A DNA stretch of 51,493 nucleotides from Bordetella parapertussis (lineage in GTDB: Bacteria > Pseudomonadota > Gammaproteobacteria > Burkholderiales > Burkholderiaceae_A): positions 1 to 51,493 of the forward strand of contig CAMDMC010000010.1 of assembly GCA_945901825.1 (NCBI GenBank), given 5' to 3'. Shown one piece after another: positions 8,465 to 16,921 of this stretch; positions within the stretch are counted from its first letter, which is position 1, and each line of letters starts with the position of its first letter. The notes below the pieces were generated by a model. That model worked only from the letters and a program-made list of their open reading frames with translations. It did not search any database and had not been told where the DNA came from. Both the position numbers and the translations under genes were made by a program.

Positions 8465-9763
8465 CTAGGCCGCCTCAAGCGCCTGACGAAGATCCGCAAT
8501 AAGATCGTCACGGTGCTCGATGCCCAACGAAAGCCGCACCATGTCTTCAGAAACACCCGCGGACTTAAGCTCTTCAGGGCCTAGCTGGCGATGCGTTGTT
8601 GTGGCGGGATGGCAGGCAAGCGACTTGCAGTCTCCAATGTTCACAAGACGTGTGAATAGTTGGAGGGCATCTTGGAACTGCGTACCTGCCTGCCTTCCAC
8701 CCTTAAGCCCGAAGTTCAGAATGCCACTGGCTTGACCGTTCATGTACTTCTTAACAAGCGCATGGTCAGGGTGACTGGGAAGACCTGCGTAATTGACCCA
8801 GTTCACCTTAGGATGGCTTGAGAGGAAATCTGCAACGGCTAGGCTGTTCTCACAGATTCGGTCCATACGCAAAGGCAGCGTCTCAATGCCCTGCATAATT
8901 TGAAAGGCATTAAAAGGGCTAATGGCTGCTCCGGTATTGCGCAGGGGTACAACGCGCGCACGACCAATAAAGGCGGCTGGTCCAAGCGCCTCAGTATACA
9001 CCACGCCGTGGTAGCTGACATCGGGCTCGTTGAGCCGACGGAAACGCTCTTTGTGCTCGGCCCAGGGAAACTTCCCACTGTCGACAATGGCTCCCGCCAC
9101 TGTTGTGCCGTGGCCCCCCATGTATTTGGTCAGGCTGTGAACCACAATATCGGCGCCATGCTCAATGGGCCGGCACAGATAGGGGCTTGGAACGGTGTTA
9201 TCAACAATCAAAGGAACACCATGGCGATGGGCGATTTCTGCAAGACGACCAATATCGGTGACGTTACCTAAAGGGTTTCCAATGGTTTCGCAGTAAATGG
9301 CCTTGGTCTTTGCATCAATGTGGACCTCAAACGATTCCGGCTTGCGGTAATCGGCAAACCGCACCTCAATGCCGTACTGCGGCAGGGTGTGTGCAAACAG
9401 GTTGTAAGTTCCACCGTAAAGCGTGGCGGCAGACACAATGTTGTCTCCCGCCTCAGCAATGGTTTGAATGGCATAGGTAATTGCGGCCTGGCCAGAGGCC
9501 AGCGCCAGCGATGCAATACCCCCTTCAAGCGCGGCCACCCGTTGCTCAAGCATGTCCTGTGTGGGGTTCATGATGCGGGTATAGATATTGCCCATGACCT
9601 TTAGATCGAACAGGTCTGCACCGTGCTGGGTGTTGTCAAAGGCATAGGCCACGGTTTGGTAGATGGGTGTGGCAACCGCCTTGGTTGTTGGATCGCCCGC
9701 AAAACCCGCATGCACAGCCTTTGTTTCGAAACGCCAGTTACTGCTGTTTGATTGATCTGCCAT
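8465..9763 (-). CDS. metY: O-acetylhomoserine aminocarboxypropyltransferase (sulfhydrylase)
   Basis: 432-residue PLP enzyme of the Cys/Met metabolism family. It joins O-acetylhomoserine with sulfide (or methanethiol) to give homocysteine (or methionine). The N-terminus FETKAVHAGFAGDPTTKAVATPIYQT is split across the substrate site, and the PLP lysine lies in HSLTKYMGGHG. ETIGNPLGNV and the C-terminal PATTTHRQL are typical. The length of about 430 residues and the insertions near residue 230-270 favour MetY over the shorter cystathionine synthases. GAGGAGAC precedes the ATG. It is a single-gene unit with its own terminator. Confidence 0.93.
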   Translation of the reverse strand: MADQSNSSNWRFETKAVHAGFAGDPTTKAVATPIYQTVAYAFDNTQHGADLFDLKVMGNIYTRIMNPTQDMLEQRVAALEGGIASLALASGQAAITYAIQTIAEAGDNIVSAATLYGGTYNLFAHTLPQYGIEVRFADYRKPESFEVHIDAKTKAIYCETIGNPLGNVTDIGRLAEIAHRHGVPLIVDNTVPSPYLCRPIEHGADIVVHSLTKYMGGHGTTVAGAIVDSGKFPWAEHKERFRRLNEPDVSYHGVVYTEALGPAAFIGRARVVPLRNTGAAISPFNAFQIMQGIETLPLRMDRICENSLAVADFLSSHPKVNWVNYAGLPSHPDHALVKKYMNGQASGILNFGLKGGRQAGTQFQDALQLFTRLVNIGDCKSLACHPATTTHRQLGPEELKSAGVSEDMVRLSLGIEHRDDLIADLRQALEAA

Positions 9764-9795
9764 GGTCTTGTCTCCTCGCTATGAATTGGTTAGGG

Positions 9796-9814
9796 CCCAG
9801 ATATCGCGTCTGGG
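9796..9814 (-). promoter_or_regulatory. small hairpin in the leader of the sulfhydrylase gene
   Basis: CCCAGA and TCTGGG form a 6-bp stem around a 7-base loop, about 33-51 bases before the start codon. I see no match to a known SAM riboswitch core, so this is only a possible leader structure. Confidence 0.3.
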
Positions 9815-9924
9815 GTTTGGCTTAGATGGGATGGTACTGCCCAAAAAGTGAAATAGGGGGGTATCACTTTCCGCCCATTAAAAAAGAATTGGACCTCGCA
9901 AGCCTGCGGTTACACTGCGGCCTC

Positions 9925-11799
9925 ATGACCAATCAGGAAAGCACGAACGTCTTACTGACATGTTGCCAGCATCCGCTGGTCCCTGAGCGAGCGCTGGCAA
10001 AAGGCAAGGCTATTAACTCCGTGGCAGGGCTGACTGCCGCCTTTTTGCTGGGTCTAAGTCTGGCCCTAGCCCAGGCGCAGGCACAGGCGCCGCCGTCTGC
10101 CGCGACAGCCCCGGAGGCGGCCTCCGGTTGGAGCGAAAAGCCCGAATGGCGCTTCTCGAAGTTTGCCGTTGCCACGGCACACCCACTTGCCTCAGAGGCC
10201 GGCGCCTTAATGCTCAAGGAAGGTGGAAGCGCCATTGACGCGGCCATCGCAAGTCAGATGGTGCTCGGCCTTGTCGAGCCTCAGTCCAGTGGTCTGGGTG
10301 GGGGCGCCTTCCTGGTTCATGGCAACGGCCGTGAGGTTCATGTCTACGATGGTCGAGAGACCGCGCCGGCCGCAACAACGCAGGCACTCTTTCTTCATTC
10401 CTCCGATCCTCTGACAGCCCAGCCCATGGCATTTGAGAAGGCAAAACGTGGGGGCCGGGCAGTGGGTGTTCCAGGCCTTATTGCGATGCTGCATCTTGCG
10501 CATCAAGACCACGGCAGGCTGCCATGGAAGCGCCTCTTTGAGCCTGCTATTGAACTTGCCGAGCAAGGCTTTCCTGTCGGGCAAAGGCTGCATCGTCTTC
10601 TTCTGGGCGATCGTCTGCTTCGAGAGGACCCTACCGCACGCGCCTATTTTTACGACCAACGGCTCGAGCCCTGGCCTGTGGGCCACCGGCTGCGCAACCC
10701 CATGCTTGCCAATGTCTTGCGAGGCTTAGCAGCCAAGGGACCAGACTTCTTTTATAGGGGTGAGGTTGCCAAGGCCATCGAGGACGCCGTGCAAAAGCAT
10801 GCAAACGACCCGGGAGGGCTTGGCCAGAACGACCTTCAAAACTACAAAGCCCTTAGGCGCAGCCCCTTGTGCTTTAACTGGATCCTCGAGGAGAAAGCAA
10901 ACAGCTACAAGATCTGCGGACCTCCTCCCCCAAGCTCTGGGCCCCTGGCCATTGGACAAATTCTTGGAATTCTCAGTCATCAAGACAGGCGCTCAAGGTC
11001 TGCTGACAGTGATCATCTCTACCTTGAGGCCTCACGACTTGCCTTTGCTGATCGTGCGCTGTACGTTGCCGACCCAAAATATTTAAGCCATGAACCGCGC
11101 CAGTGGGAATCGCTTTTGGAGAGCAGCTACCTAAAGGCGCGCTCCCAGCTTATTACGGAGAAAAGCCTTGGCCTGGCGCCTGCCGGGGTGCCCGCAGGTT
11201 TTCCCGGTAAGCAACTGGGAGGCATGCCCTTGCAGCCCGAGGCAGGAACGACGCACCTGAGTATTTTTGATGGCAGTGGCAATGCCTTGGCATTAACCAG
11301 TTCCATCGAGTCAGCATTCGGCTCGCGAATCATGGTGAAGGGCTTTCTTCTTAATAACCAGTTAACCGACTTCAGCTTCAGACCCCTTGACGAACACGGC
11401 AGACCTATTGCGAATCGCCCAGAACCTGGCAAGAGGCCAAGATCGTCCATGAGTCCACTTTTAGTGCTTGATTCCCAGACCCAGGAGCCCCTTATGGCTG
11501 TAGGCAGCGCAGGGGGCGCAATGATTATTCATTACGTTGCGCAGAGCCTTCTTCACACACTGCGCGATGGCCTGAGGCCCCAACACGCCCTCAATCAGCC
11601 TCACCTTGGAAGCCTCAATGGCCCAAGCCTCCTCGAAGCGGGTCGTTATCCGAAGGCTCAGGCCGATCTGCTGGTTGGACGGGGAGCCGAGTTACGGTTT
11701 ATCCCAATGACAAGCGGAACCCAGCTTGTTATGCGTCGAGGAGACGAGCTTTGGGGCGCCGCCGATCCACGACGAGAGGGCTGGGTCGTAGGGGAATAG
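9925..11799 (+). CDS. ggt: gamma-glutamyltranspeptidase
   Basis: About 624 residues from the ATG at 9925. An upstream ATG would add 33 residues of non-signal-like sequence. A hydrophobic export signal (AGLTAAFLLGLSLALAQ) precedes the mature N-terminus. The large subunit starts with VATAHPLASEAGALMLKEGG and includes SSGLGGGAFLVH. The autoprocessing site is before the catalytic threonine in EAGTTHLSIFDGSGNA, and the small subunit carries SSIESAFGSR and KRPRSSMSPLLV. It hydrolyses or transfers the gamma-glutamyl group of glutathione in the periplasm. The length is normal. The downstream glutathione peroxidase is on the other strand and not in the operon. Confidence 0.93.
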   Translation: MTNQESTNVLLTCCQHPLVPERALAKGKAINSVAGLTAAFLLGLSLALAQAQAQAPPSAATAPEAASGWSEKPEWRFSKFAVATAHPLASEAGALMLKEGGSAIDAAIASQMVLGLVEPQSSGLGGGAFLVHGNGREVHVYDGRETAPAATTQALFLHSSDPLTAQPMAFEKAKRGGRAVGVPGLIAMLHLAHQDHGRLPWKRLFEPAIELAEQGFPVGQRLHRLLLGDRLLREDPTARAYFYDQRLEPWPVGHRLRNPMLANVLRGLAAKGPDFFYRGEVAKAIEDAVQKHANDPGGLGQNDLQNYKALRRSPLCFNWILEEKANSYKICGPPPPSSGPLAIGQILGILSHQDRRSRSADSDHLYLEASRLAFADRALYVADPKYLSHEPRQWESLLESSYLKARSQLITEKSLGLAPAGVPAGFPGKQLGGMPLQPEAGTTHLSIFDGSGNALALTSSIESAFGSRIMVKGFLLNNQLTDFSFRPLDEHGRPIANRPEPGKRPRSSMSPLLVLDSQTQEPLMAVGSAGGAMIIHYVAQSLLHTLRDGLRPQHALNQPHLGSLNGPSLLEAGRYPKAQADLLVGRGAELRFIPMTSGTQLVMRRGDELWGAADPRREGWVVGE

Positions 11800-11849
11800 C
11801 CAGGTCAACCAGCGCTAGACTAAAGGCGTTATTCCGTTGGGAGAATCTC

Positions 11850-13013
11850 ATGCGACTTGGTCGAGCTCTTGCAAGTGTTTCGCTTGGGTTAATGTTTAGC
11901 GCACAGCCTGCGCTTGCTGAACCCAGTTTTTCAAAGACCCTTGTGCAGCCTGTGGCTGCAAGCCCAAGCTTCGCGGTAAAACGGCTTATCGACGGGCTTG
12001 ACCAGCCTTGGGCCGTGGCCTGGCTTCCAAGCGGCGAGCTGCTTATTACCGAGCGAACCGGGCAACTGGTTCGGGTCGCACCGAACTTTAAGTCAAAGCC
12101 TGTGCCAATTGAGGGGCTACCGAACACCATTGCAGTCGATGGCCAGGGTGGCCTTTTCGATGTTGCTGTTCATCCTAATTATCGTGAGAACAGCCTCATC
12201 TACCTCTCCTACTCCGAGTCGGCGGCAGACAGTTTTATGTCGGGGTCGGGAACTGTGTTGGCCCGTGCGCGCTTAAAGGGCAACACGCTTGATGATTTTC
12301 GCGTTCTATTTCGAATGCTGCCCGCCTCGCGAGGTGGTCGACATTTCGGCGGGCGTATTGTTTTTGCAGGCGATGGCACGGTCTTTTTAACCCTTGGTGA
12401 CCGGGGTTCTGAAGAGCGTGCCCAGAGGGCGAAAGACCATGCCGGCTCGGTTATACGCCTGCATGATGATGGACGTGTACCTGCAGACAACCCCTTCGTT
12501 AACCATGGCTCGTATCTGCCTGAATCGTTTTCAAGGGGCAATCGCAATATTCAAGGCGCAGCGCTGCATCCTTTAACCGGTGAGCTCTGGACGCATGAGC
12601 ATGGGCCGCAGGGCGGAGACGAGGTCAACATCATTCGTACAGGACGCAACTACGGATGGCCCACGATTACCTATGGCGTGAACTATGTAACGGGCACACC
12701 TATTGGCGAAGGGCATCGCAAACCTGGGCTTGAGCAGCCCTTGCATGTCTGGGTGCCCTCCATCGCACCATCGGGCCTTACCTTTTACAACGGTCCTCAT
12801 TTTCCCGCCTGGAAGGGGAGCCTTTTTCTGGGTGCACTGCGTGGTCAGGCGCTTGTACGACTTGAGCTCAATGGCAATAAGGTGGTGCGTGAAGAGCGCT
12901 TGTTAGCCGGCCAGGTAGGGCGCATTCGTGATGTACGACAAGGCCCTGATGGCTACCTGTATCTGCTAACAGACTCCTCAAATGGGGCTCTGCTGCGTAT
13001 CGAGCCCAACTAG
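11850..13013 (+). CDS. PQQ-dependent aldose sugar dehydrogenase family protein
   Basis: About 387 residues beginning at an ATG with GGGAG upstream and a signal peptide (MRLGRALASVSLGLMFSAQP, cleaved after ALA). It is a six-bladed beta-propeller of the soluble glucose/sorbosone dehydrogenase family: LDQPWAVAWLPSGELLITERTG in two parts, GGLFDVAVHPNY, HFGGRIVF, SRGNRNIQGAALHP, WTHEHGPQGGDEVN, NYGWP and a closing IRDVRQGPDGYLYLLTD. These match YliI/Asd-type periplasmic aldose dehydrogenases. Its stop overlaps the convergent glutathione peroxidase stop. No PQQ synthesis genes are seen, so cofactor supply is unknown. Confidence 0.9.
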   Translation: MRLGRALASVSLGLMFSAQPALAEPSFSKTLVQPVAASPSFAVKRLIDGLDQPWAVAWLPSGELLITERTGQLVRVAPNFKSKPVPIEGLPNTIAVDGQGGLFDVAVHPNYRENSLIYLSYSESAADSFMSGSGTVLARARLKGNTLDDFRVLFRMLPASRGGRHFGGRIVFAGDGTVFLTLGDRGSEERAQRAKDHAGSVIRLHDDGRVPADNPFVNHGSYLPESFSRGNRNIQGAALHPLTGELWTHEHGPQGGDEVNIIRTGRNYGWPTITYGVNYVTGTPIGEGHRKPGLEQPLHVWVPSIAPSGLTFYNGPHFPAWKGSLFLGALRGQALVRLELNGNKVVREERLLAGQVGRIRDVRQGPDGYLYLLTDSSNGALLRIEPN

Positions 13014-13492
13014 ATACTGAGAAGGCCTACAAGATCGGGCTCAATTTTTTCGGGGCTGTCCATCGAACCGTAGCGCTGCCGCACCTGGCCATCCCGGCTA
13101 ACAAGAAACTTGGTGAAATTCCACTTAATGGCCTCAGTACCTAGAAGACCCGGAGCCGATGTTTTGAGAAAGTCAAAAAACGGGTGAGCTCCTGGGCCGT
13201 TGACGTCGCACTTCTTAAACATCGGAAAGCTCACCTGAAAACGGCTTTCGCAGAAGCTTGCAATGTCGTGGCTCTCACCGGGCTCCTGAGTTCCAAACTG
13301 GTTACAAGGAAAGCCCATGACAACAAGCCCCTGATCTTTGTATTTGCGATACAAGGACTCAAGCCCGCTGTACTGAGGCGTGAAACCACACTGGCTAGCA
13401 ACGTTAACGACAAGTAAAACCTTGCCGCTGTAAGAGCTGAGCGCTTCTTGGGATCCATCGAGCCGCTCGAGCGTAAGTATTGGGAGACTCAT
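13010..13492 (-). CDS. glutathione peroxidase family thiol peroxidase
   Basis: 160-residue cytoplasmic peroxidase. The peroxidatic cysteine is in NVASQCGFTPQY; bacterial members use Cys rather than selenocysteine. The Gln/Trp/Asn partners appear in GFPCNQFGTQE and KWNFTKFLV. The length matches BtuE/BsaA. A resolving cysteine may be the one in FPCNQF or in FCESRF, so the reductant could be thioredoxin or glutathione. The stop codon overlaps the stop of the convergent sugar dehydrogenase gene, leaving no room for separate terminators. Confidence 0.92.
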   Translation of the reverse strand: MSLPILTLERLDGSQEALSSYSGKVLLVVNVASQCGFTPQYSGLESLYRKYKDQGLVVMGFPCNQFGTQEPGESHDIASFCESRFQVSFPMFKKCDVNGPGAHPFFDFLKTSAPGLLGTEAIKWNFTKFLVSRDGQVRQRYGSMDSPEKIEPDLVGLLSI

Positions 13493-13534
13493 GATAACTC
13501 GCAGAGTTATTTCAAAGGGCTAGAATACCCTCCC

Positions 13535-14665
13535 ATGACACATCTATTTCAACCTTATACCTTCGCATCCAAGGGCAACTTGGCCCGCCTTCAACTCGAT
13601 AACAAACTCGTTGTTGCTCCCATGTGCCAGTACTCCGCAGAGAACGGCGCAGCCAGCGATTGGCACCTGAGCCACTGGACGAGCCTGCTCAACAGCGGCG
13701 CTTCAATGGTCATTATCGAGGCAACCGCCGTCACCCCCGAGGGGCGAATCACCCCCGCATGCCTGGGGCTCTGGGATAACACAACCGAGCAGGCTCTTGG
13801 CAGCCTTATGGCGCGAGCCCGCAGACTTGCGCCAGGCAACATGAAGGTATGCATCCAGCTCGCGCATGCGGGTCGCAAGGCCTCAAGCGCCCTTCCGTGG
13901 CTGGGCGGCCAGCTGTTGCCTCCAGAACAAGGCGGATGGACCCCTCTAGGCCCTTCGGCCATCGCCCAGAAACACGGAGAGCAGGCCCCACAAGAAATGA
14001 GCCTGCAAGACATGCAGCACGTTCAAGCCGCCTTTGTTGTTGCGGCCAAACGAGCTTTGTCCATTGGAATTGACGCCATTGAACTCCATGCCGCCCATGG
14101 CTACCTGCTGCATGAGTTTCTCTCCCCAATTGCCAACCAGCGCTCCGACAACTATGGCGGATCCCTTGAGAACCGAATGCGTTTTCCTCTTGCGGTGTTT
14201 GAGGCAGTCCGTCAGGTGACGAATGGCGTATTGGGTGTGCGCGTTTCAGCCAGCGACTGGGTGGATAACGGCCTTACCCCCGAGGAGGTAGCAGTTTTTG
14301 CGCAACGCCTGAAGGAAAAGGACTGCGACTATGTACATGTCTCATCGGGCGGCGTTGCTTCAAACCAGGTCATACCTAATCAGCCGCTCTATCAAGTCCC
14401 CTTCGCTAGGCTTATAAAAGATGAATCGAAGCTTCCAACCATTGCGGTTGGCCTCATCACAGAGCCTGCGCAGGCTGAGTCCATCTTAGCGAATGGCGAC
14501 GCCGATATGATTGCCCTCGCAAGAGCTTTTCTATTTAACCCCCGCTGGGGCTGGCATGCCGCGGCAGAGCTTGGCGGCGTGGTTCAAGCCAACGAGCGCT
14601 ATTGGCGGTGCCTACCCACCGAGGCGCGGACCATTTTTGGCGATGCACGCATCGCGCAACGTTAA
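13535..14665 (+). CDS. NADH:flavin oxidoreductase, old yellow enzyme (YqjM/NamA class)
   Basis: About 376 residues. I start at the ATG at 13535 (MTHLFQPYTF) because the longer frame runs back into the divergent peroxidase gene. It is an FMN TIM barrel with the YqjM-class signatures: VVAPMCQYSAENGAASDWHL, QLAHAGRKAS, the substrate-binding pair in IELHAAHGYL, SPIANQRSDNYGGSLENR, HVSSGGV and ALARAFLFNPRW. The cysteine in APMCQY is characteristic of the thermophilic-like/YqjM group. It reduces activated C=C bonds with NAD(P)H. The native substrate is unknown. Confidence 0.92.
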   Translation: MTHLFQPYTFASKGNLARLQLDNKLVVAPMCQYSAENGAASDWHLSHWTSLLNSGASMVIIEATAVTPEGRITPACLGLWDNTTEQALGSLMARARRLAPGNMKVCIQLAHAGRKASSALPWLGGQLLPPEQGGWTPLGPSAIAQKHGEQAPQEMSLQDMQHVQAAFVVAAKRALSIGIDAIELHAAHGYLLHEFLSPIANQRSDNYGGSLENRMRFPLAVFEAVRQVTNGVLGVRVSASDWVDNGLTPEEVAVFAQRLKEKDCDYVHVSSGGVASNQVIPNQPLYQVPFARLIKDESKLPTIAVGLITEPAQAESILANGDADMIALARAFLFNPRWGWHAAAELGGVVQANERYWRCLPTEARTIFGDARIAQR

Positions 14666-14728
14666 TTGCCTGTGCGCCAAGAGACACGAACCTAGCGCCG
14701 AAGTTTTTTGTCTTGCGCGCTTGTCGGC

Positions 14729-15709
14729 CTAAAAGCCCTCGGCAGTGTCTGCAGCAGACTTCGAAGCATGGGTGATGTCCTTCTCAAGAAGCCTGGCTGC
14801 AGCCAAAAGAAGCCCCTCATAGCGCCTCCTCTCGGCGTTGATGCTTTCTTCATTCCACTTACGAAAACCTTGACCAACCTTCATCCCATAGTGACCGGCA
14901 TCCACCTTATCTTTGAGCGACTTGGCGGGCTTGGCATCATTGCAAAGGTCGGGGTAAATGGAGCAGCCTGCGGCGTAGTGAATATCAAGGCCAGCATGAT
15001 CACGCTGAAGACAAGGCCCTGCAGCGAGATAGCGAAACCCAAAGCCGAAGCGAACGGCGGCATCGATATCGGCTGCGGTGGCAATTCCTTCGTCAATTAA
15101 ATGAAATGCCTCACGCGACAAGGCGTGCTGAAGCCTATTGACCAAGAAACCGGGAATATCACGCCTGACCATAATCGGCACGCGGCCCGCAGACCGCAGG
15201 TCGTCGGCAACGCGCTCGGCAATGGCCGGGTTGGTCTGACTTGAACTTACCACCTCCACCCCGGGAACAAGATGCGCTGGCATAAAAAAATGGGTGCCAA
15301 CCATACGGGGCGAAGCCGCAAGCCCGCACCCAATCTCACCAATAGGAATAGCCGAGGAGTTGCTGCATAAGGGAATGTGGCCTGGCACCCGCTCAGAGAG
15401 CTCAGCAAATACCCTCTGCTTTAAGGGGAGCGACTCTGGAACAGCCTCAATAACCAGGCCATGCGAGATCGAGGCAAAGGACACCTTCGCAAGGGAATCG
15501 AAAAACGAGACTGCTCGAGAGCCACCACCGAGCATCGAAAGACTGTGATCGAGGCGCCTTTTTGCCACCGCATGGCCCTCTACCCTGGGCTCAACCAGGC
15601 TGGCTGCCCAGCCCCCTGCAAGAAAGGCAGCGGCAATATCAACGCCCATGGTTCCTGCTCCTATAACCACGATATGCTTGAGCTGGTCTACGGCCTGAGG
15701 CTTTTCCAT
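14729..15709 (-). CDS. 3-hydroxyacyl-CoA dehydrogenase family protein
   Basis: About 326 residues from the ATG at 15709; an upstream ATG adds 33 residues with no family match. The NAD-binding Rossmann motif is VVIGAGTMGVDIAAAFLAGG, followed by VIEAVPESLPLKQ and LCSNSSAIP. The catalytic histidine sits in GTHFFMPAHLVPGVEVV, and DIPGFLVNRLQHAL leads into the C-terminal 3HCDH helical domain. It is a single-domain NAD enzyme, unlike the FadB fusion. Members oxidise 3-hydroxyacyl-CoA or related hydroxy acids such as carnitine. It stands alone and convergent with the OYE gene. Confidence 0.9.
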   Translation of the reverse strand: MEKPQAVDQLKHIVVIGAGTMGVDIAAAFLAGGWAASLVEPRVEGHAVAKRRLDHSLSMLGGGSRAVSFFDSLAKVSFASISHGLVIEAVPESLPLKQRVFAELSERVPGHIPLCSNSSAIPIGEIGCGLAASPRMVGTHFFMPAHLVPGVEVVSSSQTNPAIAERVADDLRSAGRVPIMVRRDIPGFLVNRLQHALSREAFHLIDEGIATAADIDAAVRFGFGFRYLAAGPCLQRDHAGLDIHYAAGCSIYPDLCNDAKPAKSLKDKVDAGHYGMKVGQGFRKWNEESINAERRRYEGLLLAAARLLEKDITHASKSAADTAEGF

Positions 15710-15867
15710 ACGATTCGGCGTCCGCGCGGCTTCTCTGTAAAGGGGTGCCGGCAAGTATAGCTCCGGCCAGCCAAGCGTCGTTTTAAGACCGCACCTACGT
15801 GGAATCACCTATTTTGTCTTACCCCATCTAATGAAACCCTTAGCAAGTTAATCCAAAAGGAGTCGAT

Positions 15868-16815
15868 ATGAATTTCCGTAAAGCATTTGTTGGACTGGCC
15901 GCCGCGGGCGCACTAAGTCTTGGTGGTGTCGTACACGCCCAAAATATTTCAATTGGCACGGGGGGAACTGCTGGTGTTTACTACCCACTTGGCGGCGGCT
16001 TCGCGGCTGCCCTGTCAAAGCATGTGCCGGGGATGCAGGCCACTGCCGAAGTTACGGGCGGATCTGTTTCTAATTTGCAACTTATCGCCACAGGCAAGCC
16101 CTACATTGGCTTCACCATGGTGGATGCAGCAAAAGATGCCTTGGACGGCACAGGTAAATTCAAGGAGAAAGTCAACCTTCGCACCCTATTGGTGCTCTAC
16201 CCGAACCGCATGCACGTTGTCAGCACCACGTCAACAGGAATTAAGACCCTTAAGGATCTTAAGGGAAAGCGTGTCTCGGTAGGCTCCATTGGCTCTGCTA
16301 CAGAGGTGATGACTACGCGTCTGCTTGAGGCAGTTGGGGTTGAAGTTCAGCGCGAGCGCCTCAGCGTTGCGGAGTCTGTAAACGCCCTCAAAGACGGCAA
16401 AATTGATGCCTTTACGTGGGTTGGTGGTCTTCCCACTGCGGGTGTGACCGACCTGGCCAGTTCGCCGGGTATCACCATCCAAATGATCGATCACACCGAG
16501 GCCATTCCTGCCATGGTTAAGAAGTACGGAAATCTTTATTACCCCGATGTCATACCCATGAGCACCTACAAAGGGATGGCTACCGATAACAAGATCGCGT
16601 CAATTGCAAACATTCTCGTTGCCTCTGCCGACATGTCGGACGAAACGGCCTACAACATCGTCAAGACCATTATTGAAAAGCGTGAGGACCTCAAGCTTGT
16701 TCATAAGGCCGCAGGCGAAATCGAGGCAAAAAACCAAAAGAACGCAGCCACCCCTGTGCCTTTCCACCCAGGGGCCATGAAGTACTTCAAAGAAAAAGGC
16801 ATTTCGGTTGACTAA
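15868..16815 (+). CDS. TAXI-family TRAP transporter solute-binding protein
   Basis: 315-residue periplasmic receptor with a signal peptide (MNFRKAFVGLAAAGALSLGG, cleaved near VHAQ). The mature start NISIGTGGTAGVYYPLGGGFA is typical of the TAXI (TRAP-associated extracytoplasmic immunogenic) family. VSVGSIGSATEVMTTRLLEAVG and TWVGGLPTAGVTDLA continue the bilobed fold. AAAAGGAG precedes the ATG. It is followed, after a terminator hairpin, by the fused TRAP permease and an enolase-superfamily gene, so the ligand may be an organic or sugar acid. That substrate link is inference. Confidence 0.93.
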   Translation: MNFRKAFVGLAAAGALSLGGVVHAQNISIGTGGTAGVYYPLGGGFAAALSKHVPGMQATAEVTGGSVSNLQLIATGKPYIGFTMVDAAKDALDGTGKFKEKVNLRTLLVLYPNRMHVVSTTSTGIKTLKDLKGKRVSVGSIGSATEVMTTRLLEAVGVEVQRERLSVAESVNALKDGKIDAFTWVGGLPTAGVTDLASSPGITIQMIDHTEAIPAMVKKYGNLYYPDVIPMSTYKGMATDNKIASIANILVASADMSDETAYNIVKTIIEKREDLKLVHKAAGEIEAKNQKNAATPVPFHPGAMKYFKEKGISVD

Positions 16816-16871
16816 AAACCGCCTAAATTCTTGCCTTAGCGCCCAACAGGCCTAAGGTTGACTTACAAGAG

Positions 16872-16897
16872 GACCCGCGAAAGCGGGTCTTCGTTTT
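16872..16897 (+). terminator. terminator/attenuator between TRAP binding protein and permease
   Basis: GACCCGC, a GAAA tetraloop and GCGGGTC form a 7-bp stem, followed by TTCGTTTT. It sits between the binding-protein gene and the permease gene. Partial termination here would give more binding protein than permease, which is common for binding-protein-dependent systems. Confidence 0.8.
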
Positions 16898-16921
16898 GTA
16901 TCAAAGAGATTAATCAAAACC

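Noticed and set aside
9764..9900. SAM-type riboswitch before metY
   Set aside because: Only a simple 6-bp hairpin is visible; none of the conserved cores of SAM-sensing riboswitches could be found by eye.
11813..11830. TAGACTAAAGG before the sugar dehydrogenase, and similar bases at 24888, as further copies of the T6SS dyad
   Set aside because: Only ACTAAAG is shared; the AGTAT arm is absent, and the second case is simply the end of a coding frame (GAC TAA).
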